Assembly (NCBI RefSeq): GCF_014197535.1
Contig: NZ_JACIFV010000008.1
Location: forward strand, 1 to 64,000
Direction: 5' to 3'
Source: Rhizobium aethiopicum
Lineage (GTDB): Bacteria; Pseudomonadota; Alphaproteobacteria; Rhizobiales; Rhizobiaceae
DNA length: 64,000 bases
In this document: one piece after another, positions 56,674-64,000 of the stretch
Position numbering within the stretch: position 1 is the stretch's first letter
How the letters are laid out: the number at the start of each line of letters is the position of its first letter
The notes under the pieces: generated by a model
Seen by the model: the letters and a program-made list of their open reading frames with translations, nothing else
Database searches by the model: none
Told to the model about the DNA's origin: nothing
Translations under genes and position numbers: made by a program

Positions 56674-57377
56674 TCGGCCTTGGAAATCGCCACTGGCTTC
56701 GGCCGCGGCAGATGCTTCGGTTTCGGCTCAGGCGGAGGGGTTCCAGGCGCCACGAGACCGCCCGAAATCAGGAACTTGGCGGCGTCTTCCGGCGACATGT
56801 CGAGCACGACGATCTTCTCGCGCGGTACGAAGACGAGGAAACCGGCGGTCGGCACCGGCGTCGGCGGCAGGAAGACAGCGACCATATCCTGACCCATCGC
56901 ATTAAACTTAGACGCGATTTCGCCCTTGGCGTCGGTGGCGACGAAGACCAGCGCCCAGAGGCCGGGACTTGGATATTCGATGAGGCCAACTTTTTTGAAG
57001 GAGTTCGACTGCTCCTTCAGCACCGTTTCGAAAATCTGCTTCACGCTTCTGTAGATCGTGCGCACCAGCGGCATGCGCTGGACGACCGATTCGCCGAAAC
57101 CGACGATGCTCTGGCCGATGAGGTTCTTGCCGAGAAAGCCGACGACGGTGATCAGCACGACGGCAGTCAGCAGGCCGAAACCGGGAATAGCGAAATTAAG
57201 ATAGCTTTCCGGATTCCAGCGCGCCGGGATATAGGGCCTGACCCAGCTGTCCGACCAGTGGATGAAGGTCCAGGTCAGCCAGATGGTAATCGCAATCGGC
57301 GCGCAGATGATCAGGCCTGCGAGAAAATTGTTCCTCAGCCGGGTCGCTACCGGCATTCTGGGGGCGTTGTCGGCCAT
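56670..57377 (-). CDS. DUF502 membrane protein
   Basis: A 235-residue protein with two N-terminal transmembrane helices (LAGLIICAPIAITIWLTW and FAIPGFGLLTAVVLITVVGFLG) and a cytosolic DUF502 domain (VQRMPLVRTIYRSVKQIFETVL). The function of the family is unknown. Its 3' end overlaps recG by 4 bp in the convergent direction. The C terminus is proline-rich. Confidence 0.9.
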   Translation of the reverse strand: MADNAPRMPVATRLRNNFLAGLIICAPIAITIWLTWTFIHWSDSWVRPYIPARWNPESYLNFAIPGFGLLTAVVLITVVGFLGKNLIGQSIVGFGESVVQRMPLVRTIYRSVKQIFETVLKEQSNSFKKVGLIEYPSPGLWALVFVATDAKGEIASKFNAMGQDMVAVFLPPTPVPTAGFLVFVPREKIVVLDMSPEDAAKFLISGGLVAPGTPPPEPKPKHLPRPKPVAISKAD

Positions 57378-57510
57378 CGTTTCCTGATGAACTCCATCTC
57401 AGTCCTGGACGGGCCGGAACGCCGGCCCTTCCCCCTTGTCCATATGGTAAAATTGCCAGAATTCCAGGCGCCGCACAATATGTTTCGGCGCCGGATTCGA
57501 CCTTGCCGGC

Positions 57511-59337
57511 TTACTCCACAGTCACGGATTTCGCCAGATTGCGGGGCTGATCGACGTCGGTGCCCATGAAGACGGCGGTGTGATAGGCGAGCAGCTGGAT
57601 CGGCAGCGAAAAGATCATCGGCGCGATAATTTCGTCGACGACAGGCAGGATGATCGTCGCCATGGTCGGCAGTTTCGAGGCCGCCGCACCGGCTTCGTCG
57701 GTGATGAAAATGATGCGGCCACCGCGCGCTGCGACCTCCTGCATATTGGAGACGGTCTTTTCGAAGAAGCGGTCGTAGGGGGCAATGACGATGACAGGCA
57801 TGTTCTCGTCGATCAGCGCGATCGGCCCGTGCTTCAATTCGCCGGCAGCATAGCCTTCCGCGTGGATATAGGAAATTTCCTTGAGCTTCAGCGCCCCTTC
57901 CATGGCGAGCGGGAAGCTGGTGCCGCGGCCGAGATAGAGCACATCCCTGCATTTCGACAGTTCGCGCGACAGGCTTTCCATCTGCGGCTGGATGAGGTTC
58001 AGCACCCGGCTCATGATGCGCGGCATCTCGGCGAGATGGCGCACCAGCGCCCTCTCCTCCTCGACACTCACCGTGCCGCGCGCCTTGCCGGCGCCGATCG
58101 CCAGCGATGCCAGCACGGCGAGCTGGCAAGTGAAGGCCTTGGTCGAGGCGACGCCGATTTCGGGACCGGCCATGATCGGGAAGACCGCGTCGGATTCGCG
58201 GGCGATCGTCGATTCGCGAACATTGACGACGGCGCCGATCTTCAATCCGTTGTCGCGGCAATAGCGCAGCGATGCCAGCGTATCGGCGGTCTCGCCGGAC
58301 TGGGAGATGAAGAGTGCGGCCTGCGATGGCGAGAGCGGCATTTCGCGGTAGCGGAATTCGGAGGCGACGTCGATCTCAACGGGCAGCCGGGCATACCGCT
58401 CGAACCAGTATTTGCCGACAAGGCCGGCGAGATAGGCGGTGCCGCAAGCCGAAATCGCCAAGCCGCTCACTGCCTTGAAATCGATTGCGGCGGCATTGGC
58501 GCCGATCGTGTTCTCGGCGAAGTCGACGTAGTGGCTGAGCGCGTGGGAGATCACCTCCGGCTGCTCGTAGATTTCCTTTTCCATGAAATGGCGGTGATTG
58601 CCCTTGTCGACGACATAGGCGGTCGCCTGCGAGATCTGGCGGGCGCGTTTGACCGGCTTTCCGGCAAAGTCGAGCACGGCAACGCTGTCGCGCGTGATGA
58701 CGGCGCAATCGCCATCGGCCAGATAGGTGATCTCGTTGGTGAAGGGCGAAAGCGCGATCGCGTCCGAGCCGAGGAACATCTCGCCGCGGCCATAGCCGAC
58801 GGCAAGCGGCGGGCCGGAACGGGCGGCCATGATCGTGCCAGGATCGGCCTTGAGCATGACCGCCAGTGCATAGGCGCCGGTCACCCGGTTCAGCATCTTC
58901 AGCATGGCGGCGCGCGGCTCCAGGCCTTCGCGCAGATATTTCGCCATCAGCTGGGCGACGACCTCGGTATCGGTCTGGGTTTCGAAAATCGCGCCCGCTT
59001 CGCTCAATTCGTCGCGAAGCTCGGAGAAGTTTTCAATGATGCCGTTATGAACGACGGCCACGCCTTCAACGAAATGCGGATGGGCATTGGTCTCGTTCGG
59101 CACGCCGTGTGTTGCCCAGCGCGTATGGGCAATACCGACTGTGCCGGGCAACGGCTCGGCGTCGAGGCGCTTTTCCAAATTGAAGAGCTTGCCCTCGGCG
59201 CGGCGGCGATCCATCACGCCCTCGTGGATGGTGGCGACACCGGCAGAATCATAGCCGCGATATTCCAGGCGCTTCAGCGCATCGACTAGGCGCCCGGCAA
59301 CTGGCTGAGTTCCGACGATCCCCACAATTCCGCACAT
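57511..59337 (-). CDS. glmS: Glutamine-fructose-6-phosphate aminotransferase
   Basis: A 608-residue enzyme that makes glucosamine-6-phosphate for cell-wall and lipopolysaccharide synthesis. The mature N-terminal nucleophile is Cys2 of MCGIVGIVG. Two SIS domains follow (SQSGETADTLASLRY and EGYAAGELKHGPIALID). The stop is at 57511. It lies 109 bp after glmU in the same orientation, giving a glmU-glmS pair. Confidence 0.97.
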   Translation of the reverse strand: MCGIVGIVGTQPVAGRLVDALKRLEYRGYDSAGVATIHEGVMDRRRAEGKLFNLEKRLDAEPLPGTVGIAHTRWATHGVPNETNAHPHFVEGVAVVHNGIIENFSELRDELSEAGAIFETQTDTEVVAQLMAKYLREGLEPRAAMLKMLNRVTGAYALAVMLKADPGTIMAARSGPPLAVGYGRGEMFLGSDAIALSPFTNEITYLADGDCAVITRDSVAVLDFAGKPVKRARQISQATAYVVDKGNHRHFMEKEIYEQPEVISHALSHYVDFAENTIGANAAAIDFKAVSGLAISACGTAYLAGLVGKYWFERYARLPVEIDVASEFRYREMPLSPSQAALFISQSGETADTLASLRYCRDNGLKIGAVVNVRESTIARESDAVFPIMAGPEIGVASTKAFTCQLAVLASLAIGAGKARGTVSVEEERALVRHLAEMPRIMSRVLNLIQPQMESLSRELSKCRDVLYLGRGTSFPLAMEGALKLKEISYIHAEGYAAGELKHGPIALIDENMPVIVIAPYDRFFEKTVSNMQEVAARGGRIIFITDEAGAAASKLPTMATIILPVVDEIIAPMIFSLPIQLLAYHTAVFMGTDVDQPRNLAKSVTVE

Positions 59338-59446
59338 GCAATATCCCCATGAGCCTCTGACAACGAGGCCAGTCCTAACGATTTTCGCTTATTTCTCAAT
59401 CGCCTCGGCGGTCACTTTCAATTTCCGCCGGTTACGGAAAGCGGCC

Positions 59447-60808
59447 TCAAGCCTTGGCCTTTTTTGCCGCTTTGATGGCGAGCGCGCGCTCGCGCAACAG
59501 CGTCGCGCGGCCGGGCTTGATCTCCTGACGGGCGCGTCCGAGCGCCAGCGCATCGGCCGGCACGTCGACGGTGATGACGCTGCCGGAGGCGATATAGGCG
59601 CCGTCGCCGATCGTCACCGGCGCGACCAGCGAGGAGTTGGAGCCGATGAAGGCGTTTTCGCCGATAACCGTTTCGCTCTTGTTGACCCCGTCATAATTGC
59701 AGGTGATCGTGCCGGCGCCGATATTGCTGCCGGCACCCACAACCGCATCGCCGATATAGGTGAGATGGTTGACCTTGGCGCCCTCGCCGATCCGGCCGTT
59801 CTTGACCTCGCAGAAATTGCCGACCTTCGATCCGTTGGCGAGATCGGCACCCGGCCGCAACCGCGCAAAGGGGCCGACGGTGGCGCCTTCGCTGACATGG
59901 GCCCCTTCGATATGCGAGAAGGCATGAATGATGGCGCCGCTTTCGATCACCGCGCCGGGGCCGAAGACGACGTTCGGCTCGATCAGCGCATCCTGGCCGA
60001 TGACGGTGTCATAGGAGAGGAACACCGTTTCCGGCGCAATCATCGTAACGCCTGATAACATCATCTCGCGGCGGCGACGTTCCTGCCAGAAGCGTTCGAT
60101 GACGGCGAGTTCGGCACGGTTGTTGCAGCCGGTCATCTCGATCTCAGGCGCGTCGACGGCAGTGACGCGGCCGCCGAGCGAACGGGCGATCTCGACGAGA
60201 TCGGTGAGATAGAATTCGCCCTTGGCATTGGCGTTGCCGATGCGTGAGAGAAGATCGAGCGCCTTGCGGCCGTTGATCGCCATCAGTCCGCTGTTGCACC
60301 AGGTCACAGCGCGTTCGGCGTCGGTGGCGTCCTTCTCCTCTCGGATGGCTATGAGTTCGCCGTCCTTGACGAGCAGCCGGCCATAGCCGGTCGGCCGATC
60401 GGTATGGAACCCGATGACGACCACGTCGCTGCCTTCGGCGAGTCCCTGGCGGGCGGCCTTGAGCGGCCCGTCGGTCTGCAGCGGCACGTCGCCATAGGTA
60501 ACGAGGATGTCGTCATAGCCCCTGGCGATGGCCTCGCGCGCTGCCAGCACCGCATGGCCGGTGCCGAGGCGTTCCTGCTGCAGATAGGCTTCGATGCCGA
60601 CGCCGCCGATGCTTGCGGCCTTTGCCACCTCCTCGGCATTGCGGCCGACGACGAGGGCGACGGAGGAGATGCCGGCAGAGGCGACCGCCTCGACCACATG
60701 GGCGATCATCGGACGGCTGGCGACCGGATGCAGCACCTTCGATTTCGATGCTTTCATCCGCGTGCTGTCACCGGCGGCAAGGATGACGGCAAGACAAGTA
60801 CGTTCCAT
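59447..60808 (-). CDS. glmU: Bifunctional N-acetylglucosamine-1-phosphate uridyltransferase/acetyltransferase
   Basis: A 453-residue enzyme that makes UDP-GlcNAc. The uridyltransferase site is [18 protein letters not shown] near the N terminus and the later GDVPLQTDG; the C-terminal left-handed beta-helix carries the acetyltransferase ([39 protein letters not shown]). It sits upstream of glmS. The start ATG at 60808 has a weak ribosome binding site. Confidence 0.97.
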   Translation of the reverse strand: MERTCLAVILAAGDSTRMKASKSKVLHPVASRPMIAHVVEAVASAGISSVALVVGRNAEEVAKAASIGGVGIEAYLQQERLGTGHAVLAAREAIARGYDDILVTYGDVPLQTDGPLKAARQGLAEGSDVVVIGFHTDRPTGYGRLLVKDGELIAIREEKDATDAERAVTWCNSGLMAINGRKALDLLSRIGNANAKGEFYLTDLVEIARSLGGRVTAVDAPEIEMTGCNNRAELAVIERFWQERRRREMMLSGVTMIAPETVFLSYDTVIGQDALIEPNVVFGPGAVIESGAIIHAFSHIEGAHVSEGATVGPFARLRPGADLANGSKVGNFCEVKNGRIGEGAKVNHLTYIGDAVVGAGSNIGAGTITCNYDGVNKSETVIGENAFIGSNSSLVAPVTIGDGAYIASGSVITVDVPADALALGRARQEIKPGRATLLRERALAIKAAKKAKA

Positions 60809-60890
60809 GATCTGCTCCGCGAATCCGCGCGATGAGGCGGCTTTTCTGCCTCATACTGCATAATCCTGAAATCGGAAATCCATTTCAGGG

Positions 60891-61667
60891 TTAGATCGCG
60901 GGCGAAATCGGCCCCAGGACAACAGGAGAGCCGTGGGCCGCGAAGGCTTCGTGCACGTGATCGCGGCCGTCGACGATGACGACTTCCATCGCACGCCGCG
61001 CCGCGGCGCTGTCGCCGGAAACGATGGCATCGACGATGCGCATATGGGTATCGGCGATATTGGCGAACCCATTTTCGGAGGGCGGCGTGCTGATGCGGAA
61101 CATGCCGACCAGGGCCGCTTCGATGAGGCTGCCGAGGGTGCGCATGAAGGGATTGTGCGAGGCTTCGGCGATCGCCAGGTGAAAGCGCAGGTCCGCGAGC
61201 GCCAGACTATCGGCCGTATGCCCGCTCGCCGCCATCTCCTGTGCCAGTTCGCGCAGCGTCTCGATTTCCTCGGCACTGGCACGCTCGGCGACCAGGCCGG
61301 CGGCGAAGGGTTCGACGGCAAGGCGGATATCGTAAAGCTGCAGCAGGAATTCTTCGGTCACGCCATTGTCGAAGTGCCAGGCGATGATTTCGCTGTCGAA
61401 CATGTTCCAGAGATTCTTCTCGGTCACCCGCGTGCCGACTCGCGCCTTGGCGACGACCATGCCCTTGGCGGCGAGCGTCTTCATCGTTTCACGCAAGACT
61501 GTGCGCGATACCTTGAAGCGCTGCGCCAGTTCCGTATCGCCCGGCAGGATCGAACCGACCGGATAGGTGCCGGCGACAATCGCCTTGCCGAGCTCGTCGA
61601 CCACCTGTGCATGGCTCGTCCGGGTTCGGCGCCCTGTCTTGCGTGTCTCGATGAATTTGTTGCGCAA
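60891..61667 (-). CDS. GntR-family (FadR/FCD subfamily) transcriptional regulator
   Basis: A protein of about 258 residues with an N-terminal winged helix (IVAGTYPVGSILPGDTELAQRFKVSRTVLRETMKTL) and the all-helical FCD ligand domain with metal-binding His/Asp (LADLRFHLAIAEASHNPFM and HMRIVDAIVSGD). The start is uncertain: TTG at 61667 behind GGGGGCGGG avoids overlapping the permease gene, while the frame extends upstream to GTG 61778. It lies directly downstream of a galactofuranose-type transporter and probably controls it. Confidence 0.85.
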   Translation of the reverse strand: MRNKFIETRKTGRRTRTSHAQVVDELGKAIVAGTYPVGSILPGDTELAQRFKVSRTVLRETMKTLAAKGMVVAKARVGTRVTEKNLWNMFDSEIIAWHFDNGVTEEFLLQLYDIRLAVEPFAAGLVAERASAEEIETLRELAQEMAASGHTADSLALADLRFHLAIAEASHNPFMRTLGSLIEAALVGMFRISTPPSENGFANIADTHMRIVDAIVSGDSAAARRAMEVVIVDGRDHVHEAFAAHGSPVVLGPISPAI

Positions 61668-61681
61668 AGGACCCGCCCCCC

Positions 61682-62650
61682 TCAGGCATACCTCTTGTTC
61701 AGGCTGGAAAGGAACAGGATCGCCTTCTGCATCAGGATGAATGCAAACAGCAGCAGGCCGATCAGAATCTTCGTCCACCAGCTCGACAGCGTGCCGTCGA
61801 AGGTGATGTAGGTCTGAATGAGTCCCTGGATCAGAATACCGATCAAGGTTCCCGCCACGAATCCCGCTCCTCCGGTCAGCAGCGTCCCCCCAATGACCAC
61901 CGCAGCGATGGCGTCAAGTTCGACGCCGACTGCCGCAAGAGAATATCCGGCAGATGTGTACAGCGAAAAAACGATTCCGGATAGACCGGCGAGAAAACCC
62001 GACAATGCGTAGATCTGGATCGTGGTGCGGCCGACCGGCACCCCCATCAGCCGCGCCGTCTGCGGCCCGCCGCCGAGGGCATAGACGTTGGTGCCGAAGC
62101 GGGTACGGTGGGCGATGAAGATACCGGCGGCAAAGACCAGAAGCATGACGGCGCCGATCAGCGTCAGCCGCCCGCCGCCGGGCAGCCGCCAATAGAGGCT
62201 CGTCAGCGTCGAATAATAGTCGTGGTTGATCGGAATGCTGTCGATCGAGAGCACGAAGGCGATACCGCGCGCCAGGAACATGCCGGCAAGTGTAACGATG
62301 AAGGCCGGCATTTCGAGGTAGTGGATGATCGCGCCCATGATGGCGCCGAAGGCGGTGGTGATGACGAGGACCAGCGCGAAGGCAAGCAGCGGATGGATCG
62401 AAGTGTTCTGCAGGATCACCGCGAGGAAGACGCCGGTGAAGGCGATGACCGAACCGATCGACAGATCGATGCCACCGGAGATGATGACGAAGGTCATGCC
62501 GACGGCGGCGATGCCGAGAAAGGCATTATCGGTCAGAAGATTGCCGATGACGCGCGTCGACAGCATGTTCGGATATTGCAGCGTGCAGCCGGCATAGGCG
62601 AGCACGAAGATGACGATAGTCGCGAGCAGCGGCAGATATTTGGAGTTCAT
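61682..62650 (-). CDS. yjfF: Galactofuranose-type ABC transporter permease YjfF
   Basis: A 322-residue RbsC-like permease with about ten helices. The segments FLGIAAVGMTFVIISGGIDLSIGSVIAFTGVFLA and GVELDAIAAVVIGGTLLTGG closely resemble E. coli YjfF. It follows the YtfT-like gene by 5 bp and pairs with it. The substrate is probably galactofuranose or another furanose. Confidence 0.93.
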   Translation of the reverse strand: MNSKYLPLLATIVIFVLAYAGCTLQYPNMLSTRVIGNLLTDNAFLGIAAVGMTFVIISGGIDLSIGSVIAFTGVFLAVILQNTSIHPLLAFALVLVITTAFGAIMGAIIHYLEMPAFIVTLAGMFLARGIAFVLSIDSIPINHDYYSTLTSLYWRLPGGGRLTLIGAVMLLVFAAGIFIAHRTRFGTNVYALGGGPQTARLMGVPVGRTTIQIYALSGFLAGLSGIVFSLYTSAGYSLAAVGVELDAIAAVVIGGTLLTGGAGFVAGTLIGILIQGLIQTYITFDGTLSSWWTKILIGLLLFAFILMQKAILFLSSLNKRYA

Positions 62651-62655
62651 TTCGG

Positions 62656-63660
62656 CTACTCCCTTCCGCCCTGCCGGCGGCTGGCGAAGATGGCGAGCGA
62701 TTGCACCGCCGGCGACTGAATGACGAGGATCACGATGATGATGACCGCCTTGATGATCAGGTTGAACTCAGGCGGAAATCCGGAGGACAGGATGCCGGTG
62801 TTGACCGCCTGGATGATCATCGCGCCGATCAGCGACCCAACAATACTGAATCTTCCGCCAAGCAGCGAGTTGCCGCCGACGACGACGGCGAGGATGGCAT
62901 CAAGCTCCAGCCAGAGACCGGCATTGTTGGCATCGGCACCCTTGATGTCGGCCGCGACGATGATGCCGGCGATCGAGGCGCAGAGTCCGCTCAGCATATA
63001 GACGGCCATCAGCAGCACCGGCGTTTGAATGCCGGAGAGGGTGCTGGCGCGGCGGTTGATGCCGACAGCCTCGAGCAGCATGCCGAGCGCCGTGCGGCGA
63101 ACGAGCAGGATGACGAGCAGGCCGACGAGCAGCCAGATGACGACCGGCATCGGCAGGAGGGCCATCGAGCCGCTGCCGAAGAAGATCAGGCCGTCATCGT
63201 TGAACGTCAGGATCGCGCCTTCGGTGATGAGCTGGGCGATGCCGCGGCCGGCGACCATCAGCACCAGCGTGGCGATGATCGGCTGGATGTTGAGGATCGC
63301 CACCAGGAAACCGTTCCAGACACCGCAGGCAAGCCCGATCATCAACGTCAGGAGAATTGTGTAAGCGACTGAATTTCCGGACACGATCGACGATGCAGCG
63401 ACGGCGCCGCAAATGGCGATGACCGCGCCGACAGAGAGGTCGATGCCCTTGGTGGCAATCACTAGCGTCATGCCGATCGCCAACAAAGCCACCGGCGCGC
63501 CGCGATTGAGCACGTCGATCAGGCTGCCATAGAGGCGGCCGTTTTGAACAACAACATTAAAAAACTGCGGCGACGTTATGAAATTCAACAGAAGAATGAC
63601 AACGAGCGCGATCAATTGCGGCGCCAGGCGATAGGCCAGCGCATAGCGGGAGGACTTCAT
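62656..63660 (-). CDS. ytfT: Galactofuranose-type ABC transporter permease YtfT
   Basis: A 334-residue permease of the same family. The segments [32 protein letters not shown] and [34 protein letters not shown] match E. coli YtfT strongly. Its ATG overlaps the ATPase stop by 4 bp. It is the first of the two permeases. Confidence 0.93.
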   Translation of the reverse strand: MKSSRYALAYRLAPQLIALVVILLLNFITSPQFFNVVVQNGRLYGSLIDVLNRGAPVALLAIGMTLVIATKGIDLSVGAVIAICGAVAASSIVSGNSVAYTILLTLMIGLACGVWNGFLVAILNIQPIIATLVLMVAGRGIAQLITEGAILTFNDDGLIFFGSGSMALLPMPVVIWLLVGLLVILLVRRTALGMLLEAVGINRRASTLSGIQTPVLLMAVYMLSGLCASIAGIIVAADIKGADANNAGLWLELDAILAVVVGGNSLLGGRFSIVGSLIGAMIIQAVNTGILSSGFPPEFNLIIKAVIIIVILVIQSPAVQSLAIFASRRQGGRE

Positions 63661-64000
63661 GCATCCTCCTTCTTGTGCTCGGCGGCGGCGATGGCATCGA
63701 CGATACCGGCTGCGGTGATGCGCTCGCCCGTCAATTCGGCGATATGCTGCCTGTCGCGAAGTACGATAACACGTGAACTATAGGCGACAAGCTCTTCAAG
63801 TTCCGAGGAAATTACGATCAATGACATGCCTTCGGCGCAGAGCTGTTCGATGAGCCGAATGATCTCCGCATGGGCGCCGACATCGATGCCGCGGGTTGGC
63901 TCGTCGAGGATGAGAAACTTGGGGTTGGTTGCCAGCCAGCGGGCCAGAATCGCCTTCTGCTGATTGCCGCCGGAGAGCAGCCGGATCGGCTTTTCCCGGT
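63657..64000 (-). CDS. ytfR: Galactofuranose-type ABC transporter ATPase YtfR (C-terminal part)
   Basis: The 3' end of an RbsA-like ATPase, cut by the window edge; about 113 residues are visible. They include the signature [16 protein letters not shown], Walker [16 protein letters not shown] and the switch segment VISSELEEL. The modified switch (S for H) is typical of the non-canonical second ATPase domain of RbsA-type proteins. The stop overlaps the ytfT start. Confidence 0.9.
   Translation of the reverse strand, partial: REKPIRLLSGGNQQKAILARWLATNPKFLILDEPTRGIDVGAHAEIIRLIEQLCAEGMSLIVISSELEELVAYSSRVIVLRDRQHIAELTGERITAAGIVDAIAAAEHKKEDA

Noticed and set aside
57411..57428. GGGCCGG-AACG-CCGGCCC hairpin after glmS
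   Set aside because: Stem of 7 bp without a T tract on the glmS strand; could be a weak terminator but not listed.
57580..59289. Long plus-strand frame opposite glmS
   Set aside because: Antisense shadow; composition dominated by Asp, Gly and Arg without domains.
59338..59446. Possible glmS ribozyme or riboswitch upstream of glmS
   Set aside because: No recognisable core; the glmS ribozyme is a Gram-positive feature, and this gap is short.

Overview
The window looks like a chromosomal segment of a fast-growing Rhizobiaceae species, most likely Rhizobium of the etli/leguminosarum group. The base composition is GC-rich. The order gyrA-coaD-two cyclophilins-queA-tgt, the divergent ssb/uvrA pair sharing a GTTC-N7-GTTC LexA box, the sigma-54-driven glnB-glnA pair, and sdhE-mfd beside recG followed by glmU-glmS are all typical of that family. 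The genus call is inferred from gene content and protein similarity that I recognise, not from a database search.

Layout. 1-6.8 kb: a possible insertion-sequence scar, a membrane GGDEF-EAL protein, a giant zinc-ribbon/adenylate cyclase/AAA/TPR regulator and a thioredoxin-fold peroxiredoxin. 6.8-13.9 kb: a periplasmic copper and redox cassette with cytochrome c', cytochrome b561 (frameshifted), a His/Cys-rich secreted protein, a lipoprotein, an outer-membrane efflux factor, a Tat-exported multicopper oxidase, a cupredoxin, a CusF-like chaperone, a DUF411 protein, and a convergent pair of secreted genes, one of them a frameshifted EF-hand protein. 14-23.1 kb: an OmpR-type/TPR regulator, a frameshifted MFS exporter, a LacI regulator, and a five-gene operon encoding a metallophosphoesterase plus a complete Ugp-like ABC importer. 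23.3-28 kb: small hypotheticals, an HxlR regulator with a FabF paralogue, DUF4864 and an AT-richer acyltransferase.

28-46.4 kb is core genome: tgt, queA, two cyclophilins, coaD, a short tract of tiny membrane proteins with a duplicated 55-bp element, gyrA, marC, ssb, uvrA, DUF72, nnr, glnB, glnA, hspQ and an IalB-like protein. 46.6-50.7 kb: a YejA-like binding protein, a FrnE-type DsbA protein, GrpB, a small DUF6572-like gene and OsmC. 50.7-60.8 kb: mfd, sdhE, recG, DUF502, glmS, glmU. 60.9-64 kb: a FadR-type regulator beside a YtfR-YtfT-YjfF galactofuranose-type importer that runs off the right edge.

The items most worth a second look are the copper cassette, three independent single-base frameshifts within about 9 kb (7.6, 13.6 and 16.1 kb), a perfect FNR/FixK box at 14048, the duplicated element with unlisted small membrane proteins at 32.0-32.8 kb, the phosphoesterase/ABC operon, and the hspQ promoter whose -10 lies in an 18-bp palindrome. 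I saw no CRISPR array, rRNA or tRNA gene, prophage or complete transposon.
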